Below the pieces are notes generated by a model that had not been told where the DNA came from, ran no database searches, and was given only the letters and a program-made list of their open reading frames with translations. From assembly GCA_001970855.1 (NCBI GenBank), contig LSSN01005340.1, positions 1 through 17,514 on the forward strand: a DNA stretch of 17,514 nucleotides, read 5' to 3'. The stretch comes from Smittium culicis (lineage: Eukaryota; Kickxellomycota; Harpellomycetes; Harpellales; Legeriomycetaceae). Below, one piece after another: positions 9,384 to 17,487 of the stretch. The translations under genes and the position numbers were made by a program. Within the stretch, counting starts at the first letter, position 1, and each line of letters begins with the position of its first letter.

Positions 9384-9805
9384 ATGAATTCCAGAAATTA
9401 TTGCAGGCTAAGGTTTTTATTTGATAGATCTGTTTTTAGTAGCTATAAGGACACTGATAACTTAATAAAACACTTTCAGAGATTTGGAAAATTAGAAACA
9501 CTATTCTTTTTCAAGGTATTTAATAAGTCTAGGAATTTTTACAACCAAAAAATTATTTGCCATATAAATATAGTTTCTATATAAAACGCAAACTGAGCTT
9601 AAAATTTCGTATATATATAAACTTTTTTTATTGCAATTTATATTAGGACGAAGCAACTAAATCTCGAGTGGGAATTGGAAGTCTTAATTACTATGATGGA
9701 TCATTAAACGATCAAGTTTTAAAAATTAGAAAACACGAAATAAATGGCTACCCTGTAGATGTAGGTATGGTAATTGTAGTGGAAGAGAGAAAAAGGAGAG
9801 AATAG
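9384..9805 (+). CDS. Small RRM-like protein (hypothetical)
   Basis: Two exons (9384-9515 and 9647-9805) with an intron of 131 nt (GTATTT...TATTAG) join in phase 0 to give 96 aa. The joined protein has the order of an RNA-recognition fold: RLRFLF (strand 1), DNLIKHFQRFGKLETL (helix 1 and turn), FFFKDEATKSRVGIGSLNYY (strands 2 and 3, with a degenerate RNP1), then a second helix and VDVGMVIVVEE before a basic end. The splice falls within FFFK-DEATKS and restores the fold. I do not recognise an orthologue. The Arg/Tyr-rich first 20 residues could act as a mitochondrial signal. An 8-codon upstream ORF (9361-9387) overlaps the start as ATGA. The gene runs in the same direction as the reductase, 226 bases behind it. 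The C-terminus is less certain because GTATGG at 9763 could be a further donor. Confidence 0.65.
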
Positions 9806-9852
9806 AATTTCGGCTTAGAAATGCAAAAATATAGAGAATCATATCCTTTATA

Positions 9853-10634
9853 CTAAAGGCTTTGGGAATGAAGTTTATTTGTAGTGATATCAACAAAATC
9901 AGCGGAAATTTTTTCTAAAAAGCCATCTATTTGTAGATAAAAAGCATAAAAGAGACATTAAAAGGAAACCCCAGAAAGGTAAAACGTGAATCCTAAGCTT
10001 CACATTGTTTATTTATTCACAATTGGAAAAAAAAAAAATTACATGTATTTTGAATTTCATCTTCAAGTGATGAAATTGAATCTTTAAGCGAATCCTCCAA
10101 TTCCCGAACAGATTCTGATAGTTGATCATCTTTAATATCAGGCAAGGATTTTATTAGAATCTCTACATCCTTTACGATATTTGATATCTCCAAAGAATTA
10201 TCTTCGATCGATTCTAGTATAAATAAAAATACTTTTAACTTTGATTTCAATTATGAACATTTTGATTATGTGTTATGCTATCTTACCATTTTTTCCTTTG
10301 GAAAACTCTATTTTCAAAACAATAAAATGAAAACAGACAGTAAATAAGATTTTTACATGATTTATACATCGACGTTATAATATTTACCGTTTTTTTGGGT
10401 CACGGGATAATGAGAGCTTATTTCAACAAGATCAGCATTTTTAATAGCAGAATCGAGACTCGAAACGAGAGTAGTAACTAACTTTAATATCAAATCATGA
10501 ATGTATACAATTATGTTAGTTTTTGCAAGCGTAGTGTTATGACTACGAATAGATTAAATAGGTATTATATAAAATAATAGATGGAAATAAGAAACCTGGT
10601 CTAGTTTATCTTGCAATTGAGTAACGTTATCCAT
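9853..10634 (-). CDS. MED21: Mediator complex subunit 21 (Srb7)
   Basis: Five small minus-strand exons join in frame: 10634-10596, 10481-10388, 10307-10287, 10213-10043 and 9926-9853, giving 132 aa, close to the usual 130-145. The introns are 114, 80, 73 and 116 nt. The N-terminus MDNVTQLQDKLDQL is the signature start of the family. The middle has the typical VKDVEILIKSLPDI, followed by a long coiled coil (SVRELEDSLKDSISSLEDEI) that ends in FLEKISADFVDI. Med21 pairs with Med7 in the Mediator middle module and links activators to RNA polymerase II. Exon 3 is only 21 nt, and the first intron has a weak GTTTCT donor but a good CTAAC branch site. Without the last splice the frame would stop after a Phe run at 10017. 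The stop lies 47 bases from that of the convergent RRM-like gene. Confidence 0.87.
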
Positions 10635-10789
10635 ACTTTGCTGTAAAGCCAAGAGAACTTTCCTTAAAAAAATGACCAGCTATTAATACAGCTACAATGG
10701 AATATATAATGCCACTTTATAACAAATTAGACCATATGGAACCTGGTTAGAAAAGCTAATTATTCTACATGCGCATTATCTGAACTTAA

Positions 10790-10909
10790 TTTTGTTCTAT
10801 AAACGCGCTATTAAAGCTATTAAGTCCTTCGGCTTGCTATTGGAAGGCTCTCTCTACTTGGCTATAGCTGAATCCTATTTGTAGGTGAAGTTGGTATGAT
10901 ATACTAACT
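10790..10909 (-). repeat. Possible MITE fragment, copy E
   Basis: ATTAAGTCCTT (10819) and GGCTATA 41 bases further on occur at the same spacing as in copy C (11587 and onward). The rest aligns poorly and no TTAA terminus is visible at the expected ends, so this may be chance. Confidence 0.25.
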
Positions 10910-11054
10910 GACGAATGGATTACGTATCTCAAGTAAGGAATAAGCGAATTATTTTGAAGTATTTTCTGTATTTAAAAACTAAGCAGTTTAATGGACCAAT
11001 AATACATAAAGCGGCTATTTTTATGAATAATACCTGCGCTTAGAACCAGAGCTG

Positions 11055-11251
11055 TTAAACTCTTTGCTGACCATCAACATTTGCCAAAGCGAATTTGATT
11101 ATTCGTTTATGAATTATAAGCAATTTTATTATTTGCTAGCACTCTAGAGTAAGCCAATAGATACGTGAAGCTCACTGTGATGATATTATAATTTTATTCA
11201 GTTGGATACATATTATAGACCAAAAAAATATGTCGTCAGTATAAGGGTTAA
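11055..11251 (-). mobile_element. TTAA-ended MITE-like repeat, copy D (both ends intact)
   Basis: Exactly 197 bp with TTAA at both ends. The left end is TTAAACTCTTTGCTGACCAT and the right end, read on the minus strand, is TTAACCCTTATACTGAC, giving an imperfect terminal inverted repeat of about 18-20 bp. Internal TTCGTTTATG, AATTTTATTATTTGCT, GCCAATA and CAGTTGG are at the same positions as in copy C. This is the best copy for defining the element boundaries. Confidence 0.75.
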
Positions 11252-11263
11252 GCAATAATTTAA

Positions 11264-11292
11264 TTGACCCAATAGATCAATTATTGGGTCAA
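11264..11292. repeat. Perfect 11-bp inverted repeat (hairpin)
   Basis: TTGACCCAATA and TATTGGGTCAA flank a 7-base loop. It lies 12 bases outside the right end of MITE copy D. It could form a cruciform or be the trace of another short foldback element; no gene ends here, so a terminator role is unlikely. Confidence 0.75.
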
Positions 11293-11480
11293 AAATGCTA
11301 TATTCCAGCTTTTTTCTTTTTTGAGTTTATTTTGTTATGATAACTTGAGCCTGGCCAATGGTAAACTTTCGCGGTCCAAAGTAGGTTCCATCGTTAAAGG
11401 AAATGTACTTACAAAGTATCATCTAAAATGGCGTATCTATTCAAGTACAGGCCAACTTCGGTGCTATTCCAAATTGTTCT

Positions 11481-11677
11481 TTAACCTACTCCTGCCCAAC
11501 TCTATCAAAAGCAATTAATTTTATGATTCGTTTATGTTTTTAAGAAATTTTATTATTTGCTGTTATTTTACAATACGCCAATAATTATTAAGTCCTTGGA
11601 ATTAAAGAGCTTTAAATGAACACAGTTGGCTATATTTGGTAGATCAAAAATAGTCTACTGTCCACTAAAGAGTTGAA
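11481..11677 (-). mobile_element. TTAA-ended MITE-like repeat, copy C
   Basis: The length is 197 bp, identical to copy D. It starts TTAACCTACTCCTGCCCAAC and ends CCACTAAAGAGTTGAA. On the minus strand it carries GTAGACTATTTTTGATCTACC, the block best shared with copy A, and AACAGCAAATAATA. The right TTAA has become TTGA. It is in the same orientation as copy D, 229 bases away. Confidence 0.72.
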
Positions 11678-12054
11678 CTCTAAGGATATAAAACGCTTAT
11701 TTAATTACGCCCGGCGCTGGCGAATAGACAGTTCTCTCGATAAAATCCCAACTTTAAGGGTTTTAATCACCAGCTAAAATACTGGTGGAATTAAATTACA
11801 AACTAGTAATATAAACTCTCGCTCTAGCTTTAAAATTGTATATTTTTCTATTTTCATAACATTGATATAATTTCTTACACTATATAATATATTCTATATT
11901 AGTAGCCTCACATTAATATTTCCATTTTATAGTAATTTAAAAAACCATTTCTTATTTTTACCACAACGAAATCTAGCCTCAAAACTATTATACATATTCG
12001 AAATTTTCGGCTCATATAATCTTGTATACTCAAAAGTATATATAGAACTTCGGA

Positions 12055-14215
12055 ATGAACTCTATTCATATAATATTAGACTCTGATGAATCTGATCATA
12101 TTAAAGAAACTACGTCAACCATAAAAAATTCTTTTATAATCGATTCAGATGATTCGCCCCCGATCTCGCCTATTAAATCTCCAATAAAACCAAAATCTTC
12201 AATTTTAATCCCTAAAAAAGTAACTCCAGAAACTAAAAAATACCCTCCAGAAAATTTGACCCCTTCTTTAAACCCTGGCCTTGATAAAATTCCTCAAAAT
12301 ATTTATCAGGCTCCTATTGATCATCATTCTACCACGAATATCGCTACAAGTGAGATTAAATCTTCCAATTGTGAGAGTGATAAAAATTATCCGCAGGTTG
12401 AGAGTAAAAATTTTGATTATAAAAAAAACTCCTCTACTGTCAATAATCCGTCTCCTGGAAAAACTATATACAATGAATCCAATAGCTCCTCCCCTATTCC
12501 GGAGCTCAACACTCAAACTTTTATTCCAAAAATGTACACGAAAAAGCATAATATTTCTCTATCTGAAAACCAACCTTTAAGTAAAAAGTTCTATAGTAGT
12601 TACGAAAATGACTCTGATCCAGGTACTGATTCAAGCGATGATGCATTTTTCAGTAGAGGTATCTCTAAGGAGCAAAAATCTAAGATTTTAAAAAATTTCT
12701 CCGAAAATCAAAATATCAATTCTATCAACCAAGAGTACTCTGAAGAAAAAATCGCTGAAAATTTCGCCCAAAATAATTTGAATTTGCAACAGACAAGCTT
12801 TCCATCGGGAGCTCAGCTTAATACGTCTGCCAGGTACCTTATTTTACTTAAATTTCCAAAACTTTGCATTATAATTTTTTATTATTATAACTATTTATTA
12901 GCTTGGACGATCAAAGCAATTTCCTGACCATTCTACCCAAATCATCAAATAGTTATACTATAAACTCAAGTGAAAATATTCCTATCTCTGAAAAAAATTA
13001 CGATTTTTCCAGTGACACTTCAATTGAATCAATTGATATAAACGTCGACTCTATTAAATCTTCGTCTAGAAAAGCTATCTTAAACCGAAATAGGAAAACT
13101 AAAAATCAACCGTAAGAATTTTATTTCCTTTTTTTACACTTCAAATTCTTCATTCATGTTTTTTTGTGCGTGCTTTTTTTTCCTACATTTAAAAAAATAA
13201 TAATAATTTAGAAAAGCAAATCGCGAAAAAGTTGAACTCGAAGTGGAGTCTATGTATACCGATTTAGATTCATCCTTACTACAAGTTTTAAATTCAGTCA
13301 ATTCTAAGCCCCAAGAAAACAACGCGTCTGATATCAAAACTCCAAAAAACGGGAAAAAAGGTGGAAAAGGCAATTTAAAGAAATCTAATGTAAATGTTTC
13401 ACTAAGCTTGAAGCTTGATGATACTTTTATAGATAAAGAAATGAAAAATATTAATCCCTTTTTATGGAACTCAAAAAATCTTTCTAACTGCGAAGTTTCT
13501 AGTAAATCTGAGTTCAAATTATCTTTTAAAATCAACAATGACGATATGTTTGCAACTTCGCTGGAAAAACTATCAAAGGATAAAAAAATACCATCAGATT
13601 TATCAAAATTTACCTTAGTATTCGAAGGAGTAAAAGTATACCCTACAGTCACTCCCAAAGCTATTAGTAGCCTAAACAAAATATCAATAGGTAAACACTA
13701 TATCATTTGTTTACACTTTTTTTTTGCTCTGTTTATATATTTCATATTAATATCTGTAGATTATTACCCGAACCTTGTTTATAGCAGATTTGTGCAGCAG
13801 CAAAAAGAAGACTCGGAAATACCCTCAATCTCTTTAAACTCAAGTCTTGATACAGCTGCAATCAACGCAGTTATCCAAAATGCTTCTGAAAGCCTACAAG
13901 AAAACAACATTAAAATAAAAATTCGAGACAAATCAGGGAATGATCAGTTTTTAGATGTTGGAAAAGTAAAGCTATTCAATCTTTATAACTTGCGTTAATA
14001 TTTATGTTCTTACCATCTGATACCTATTTATTCTTTATACTTATTTTTAGAACGTACTAATCTCAGACATTATTATTCAATACAAAAAAATGAGGGGGAT
14101 ATCAGATTCTGTTGCAGTTAAATTCAATTTTGATGATGAAAATCTTGACCCGGATGTCCCAATTAAAGACACTGAAGTTGAAGATGAGGATATGATTACA
14201 GCTATATATCAATGA
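12055..14215 (+). CDS. rad60: Rad60/Esc2/NIP45-family protein with two SUMO-like domains
   Basis: Five exons (12055-12833, 12902-13111, 13212-13690, 13760-13965, 14051-14215) join in frame to 612 aa; the introns of 68, 100, 69 and 85 nt are all GT-AG. The N-terminal half is Ser/Asn/Pro-rich and disordered. It carries two SUMO-interacting-type motifs, IHIILDSDESD (4-14) and FIIDSDDS (27-34), and several SP sites. A first SUMO-like domain lies at about 430-500 (FKLSFKIN, then LVFEGVKVYPTVTP) and a second at about 540-612 (IKIKIRD, ISDIIIQYKK, VKFNFDDENL, ending EDEDMITAIYQ). Family members act in replication-linked repair in the nucleus and bind Ubc9 through the last domain. The third intron is a multiple of three without a stop. 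At 612 aa it is longer than the fission yeast protein. Rad60 versus Esc2 naming is open. Confidence 0.85.
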
Positions 14216-14245
14216 CCCCAAATTATCTGTTTTATAATATCTTTC

Positions 14246-14273
14246 ATGTTTTTATCATCCATCATAAAAACAT
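14246..14273. repeat. Perfect 10-bp hairpin just after the Rad60-like gene
   Basis: ATGTTTTTAT and ATAAAAACAT flank an 8-base loop, starting 30 bases beyond the stop codon. It lies in the likely 3' UTR and could form a stem-loop in the mRNA. The AT-only stem makes it weak, and chance is possible in DNA this AT-rich. Confidence 0.55.
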
Positions 14274-14543
14274 TGTGATAAAATAATACAACAATTAACT
14301 AGGACCCATGGTTCTCTAGTTATATTTTCTCAAAAAAAAAAAAAAGAGTTATATTGAAATCCTCTATTAATTTTAATTTCCTATCATTATTTGGCTTTAA
14401 TTTATAACTATTTTTCACCAAAAATTTAGCATTGATATATAATGAAAATGATATTTAATCTACAATATTTGATACTTTTATATTGTAGCTTCTTAGCATG
14501 AATGGAACTTTTTTTACTCGTATTTTTATTTTTTATTAATAAT

Positions 14544-14674
14544 TAGGCGATTTTATTAGTCAAACTAATTTGCATAATTGATAATAAACACTAGTTGAAT
14601 TTAAACCCCATTTAAAATTAGAATTAGTGGGAATTTTTAATAGAAAATATTCCGCACCTCAAAAAAATCGCCTA
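14544..14674. repeat. Symmetric foldback element
   Basis: The ends TAGGCGATTTT and AAAATCGCCTA are perfect 11-bp inverted repeats. Exactly 44 bases in from each AGGCGA end lies a second inverted pair, CACTAGTTGAATTTAAA against an imperfect partner ending in TTAGTG, around a short CCCCA-containing loop. The in-between arms have diverged. The equal arm lengths suggest an old foldback or small MITE different from the TTAA family. No target duplication is obvious. Confidence 0.5.
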
Positions 14675-15565
14675 TATTTTTTAAAGCGATTTAAACTTAG
14701 TGTAGATATTTAATGTGGAAAACTATTACCTGAAACAACACATGGAGCGATTAAAATAATTTAAAAATAAAATAATAATATAGTGTTGATTGGGAGTTTC
14801 TAAATCAATTTAGAAAAAAATTTTCAATTTGAACTTGGAAATTGCGTCAAAATTTTATATAAAAAACTATCTGTAAAGACTAATTTAAAAAAAAAAGCTC
14901 CACAAATTGGATACTTAGTATGCGATATTTAAGGTAGAAAGATACAATATCACTTTTAGTATACAATATTATAGATTATCCGATTATAATATCACTAAGC
15001 TAGGTAATTCAATGAATTGGTTTATCAAAAATTAAGTGTATGTCGATGATATTTTAATGTTTATTAGAAATGCTATATTATTTCCGATAGAAAAGATATC
15101 ACGACAAAAAATTATAAATGAATCTTTAATAACTGAGGAATTTCTTTATATTAGCACATTATTTTTATTCATGTTTAACATCTTTATCTTAATTAATTAT
15201 TATATAATTTATAAGAATAAGAAAGATATCTTTGTAAAGACAAGAATATTAGCATTTTTAATTGCATTGGAAAAATTAAAAAAACATCAAACCTACCTTG
15301 TATTATAAAATTTATGATTTCGTAAATTAAAGATACATTATAACCAAAATAAATTCATACGAATTAAGCTAAATATTAAAATAATAATCTAAGAAAATTT
15401 AATTCTTCTACACTAAAAATTTATTTTACATGTCGAAGATTAGTGTGATAAGATTACTAATTCCAGGAAAATTTATCAAAAAAATCATTTTTATATTATA
15501 AATACAATACTGAGGCTATAAAATATTAATTAATATAAATTAACCACTGCTTTAAAAATTTAAGG

Positions 15566-15945
15566 ATGTCTATTCCATTTATGGGTATAAAAAATGAATC
15601 ATCAAAAGAAAATAATACAAAAATTCAAGCTGAGATGATAGATAACTTTAGTGTAGAATAAATTTGGTAGGTAAAAACTGAGCAGTTATTGTTTTTATTC
15701 AATCTAGAATTTGGTATATGTACATACAGTAATATTTTCTAAATATATGTCCAACAGATTCAACGATTTTATAAAAAAAATTTAAATAGCCATAGCCTAG
15801 TAAAAATGAAAAAAAAAAGCGTATAAAATTTTATTTTTAGCGACCTGAATGTAATTCACAGAATTTCAATGTATATAAATGTTTAGGAAATTGGGCTCAG
15901 ATTTTTCAAGCTACTATTATCTCTCGAGATGATTTCAAGTTCTAA
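15566..15945 (+). CDS. Weak candidate small spliced gene (hypothetical)
   Basis: An ATG opens a 31-codon frame with a balanced composition (MSIPFMGIKNESS, then KIQAEMIDNFS). A GTAGAA donor at 15653 could pair with TTTTTAG at 15840, joining in phase 0 to a 34-codon open stretch to TAA at 15945 that contains a CX9C pair (PEC...YKC) and LGNWAQIFQ. The product would be 63 aa. Each open stretch alone could occur by chance in this AT-rich DNA, the donor is poor, and no family was recognised, so this is a suggestion only. Confidence 0.2.
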
Positions 15946-16689
15946 TAACATAAAAAACAAAATTTTGGTAGCATGAAAAGCAAAATTCACCATTGCAGAA
16001 TATTATACTGCAATTAAGAGTCATATGTAATAATTAATTTTATAAATACATCATCGAGTGTTTAATTAAGCAAATCTTCGGCTTATAGAAATTTTATAAC
16101 TACAAGGAAAATAATGAGTTTTTTATACTACATATCTCTAATAAACCATAAAAATACATCAAATTTTCTCTAAAATAATTTGATACTAATTAAAAGAATG
16201 CAATCTCAACATTTTAGAACTTAAAATAACCATTATACACTATAAAATGAAGAGGGAGGAATTTTATAAAATACAGTTATTTTATAAAAAGGCTTTAAGC
16301 CTAGATGGATTTCTAAAATATTGAACAAGTTGCTGAGAAATTGCATCCATAAAAAGCACCAATTTACATAAACTAGCTGGAAAAATAATTTTAGCTAAAC
16401 AAGAGTTAAATATTAAACAGAAAAAAAGATATAACAAATAAATATATATTAAAGCTCTTACCATTAAGTTAAAATGTTAAATTAAAATCGAATAATTATA
16501 AATAATTGATTGTCAATAACTTCATAGGATTAAAGCTATAACTAAATTAAAATCTCTATACTGGTTAATTACAAGTAATGAAATTAATTCGAAGATTTAT
16601 CTCATTATATATGATGATAATATAGAAAAAGTCTGTCGCTAATAGATAAAGGCGAAAATATCGATAATTTCTTGGCTAAAACATTATTA

Positions 16690-17487
16690 AAGCTCATAAA
16701 TACAGAAATCGACAATGAACCCAAATTTTCGTCAAATTTTGGAAAACAACGGTCATGGAGAGCATCAGGGATAAACTGGGCATAAATTCATTGTTCATAT
16801 GCACTATCACAACCAGTGATCGTATATAACACATATTTACGACATCAAAAACATGGAACTCCGTCCTCAATAAGGCACCGATGAATACCCAAATTACCAA
16901 ATGGGTAGCCGGAAGCGCCCGGTGGATCAAAAAATTCTGCTCTCAAGATTCAAGCGATTAGAATATCATCACGATAGTCGACCGGAAACGACGAAATAAT
17001 CGATCTGTCATCCACCGGTAGACGGTGGATCGGAAAATCGGCAAAAAAGGCAACTGGTTTGACAAATAAGCAATGTATCCGGACCTAAATCTGGGCCTTT
17101 GAGACATTGGAAAAATGCGTGTGGGCACATTCTGGACTGCCCAGCGCCTGTCGAACATGAAAATCGTCGACCAAAAATTTAAAAAATTTTGCCCCTGTTG
17201 CAACTTGTGTGTGCCTGAGACGGTCGACCACATACTTCTGAACTGCAGCCGGTGGCGAAATCGCCGATCAACGACGATCGACCGGTTCATACCGACGCCG
17301 ATCCGCTCTGACGAAAATTTTTTACTTTCGAATTTCAACGAAGCCCGGTTGGGGCTAGTTGGAAAACTCCTTTAGGAGATGGGGAATAAAAAATATTTAA
17401 GCCAGATTCTTGCTGTCACAGTCTATCAAAATTTTGAACGTTATGAGAGTTCTCAAAACTCTAATCTTCAAAGTATATGTGATTCAG
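16690..17487 (+). mobile_element. LINE-type retrotransposon, decayed 3' end (copy 2)
   Basis: Starting near 16690 this matches copy 1 from about 1110 onward, first loosely and then strongly (GCATCAGGGAT, ACATCAAAAACATGGA, GCGCCCGGTGGATCAAAAAATT). A TAA at 16828-16830 breaks the ORF2 frame at a place where copy 1 reads CAT. It keeps the segment deleted from copy 1, including the zinc knuckle, and continues through the conserved tail into a diverged 3' end that runs into the poly-C tract. It has the same orientation as copy 1. The start is a 5' truncation, common for LINE insertions. Confidence 0.85.
17115..17375 (+). pseudogene. LINE ORF2 C-terminal CCHC zinc knuckle segment
   Basis: An open stretch of 86 codons begins with RVGTFWTAQRLSNMKI and carries FCPCCNLCVPETVDHILLNC, a CX2C...HX4C knuckle typical of LINE ORF2 C-termini, then SRW and the LLSNFNEARLGLVG tail. 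It shows what copy 1 has lost. The frame stops at a TAG (17373-17375) soon after the conserved tail begins, so it too is broken. The ATG at 17115 is internal to the ancestral ORF. Confidence 0.8.

Larger units (their letters stand above)
10635..12054. other. Divergent promoter region (MED21 / Rad60-like) with a MITE cluster
   Basis: This 1.42-kb gap holds two clear MITE copies, one doubtful fragment, a long hairpin at 11264-11292 and a 6-bp stem at 11768-11787 (CACCAG/CTGGTG). The ORF at 11321-11518 has no ATG at its start and its last part is MITE copy C, so it is not called. TATACT...AGTATA and a TATATA stretch lie 15-35 bases before the Rad60-like start. Confidence 0.5.
14216..16689. other. 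Long AT-rich stretch without a confident gene
   Basis: This 2.5-kb region is strongly AT-rich with frequent stops in all frames. It holds the hairpin at 14246, an imperfect palindrome centred on CCATGG at about 14310, the foldback at 14544-14674, and one weak candidate small gene at 15566-15945. The frame at 15036-15308 starts at GTG right after a stop and is rich in Ile, Phe and Leu as expected of AT-rich noise. Confidence 0.5.

Noticed and set aside
10017..10250. Continuous minus-strand ORF of 77 aa as a gene
   Set aside because: Its middle is MED21 exon 4; the N-terminal part is intron, and the Phe-run ending at 10017 is intron 4 read through. Splicing to 9926 gives a proper family C-terminus.
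11321..11518. ORF of 65 aa between MITE copies
   Set aside because: It has no ATG start and its last 40 bases are MITE copy C; no recognisable motif.
11768..11787. CACCAG/CTGGTG stem as a terminator or tRNA arm
   Set aside because: It is an isolated 6-bp stem; no gene ends here and no other tRNA arms are present.
12840..12927. Hydrophobic end of a 290-aa ORF as a membrane anchor
   Set aside because: It is the first intron of the Rad60-like gene read through; the splice at 12833/12902 continues the protein in frame.
15036..15308. Frame beginning VYVDDILMF, like the YVDD box of copia-type reverse transcriptases
   Set aside because: A stop directly precedes it, the residues after the box do not follow the RT pattern, and the rest is Ile/Phe-rich as expected from AT-rich DNA. 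One short match is not enough.
15841..15945. Resemblance to the second half of cytochrome c oxidase subunit 6b (C...C then W)
   Set aside because: Only two cysteines and one Trp match, and no first-half motif exists upstream.
16958..17338. Minus-strand ORF of 126 aa
   Set aside because: It is the antisense of LINE copy 2, whose plus strand carries the zinc knuckle.
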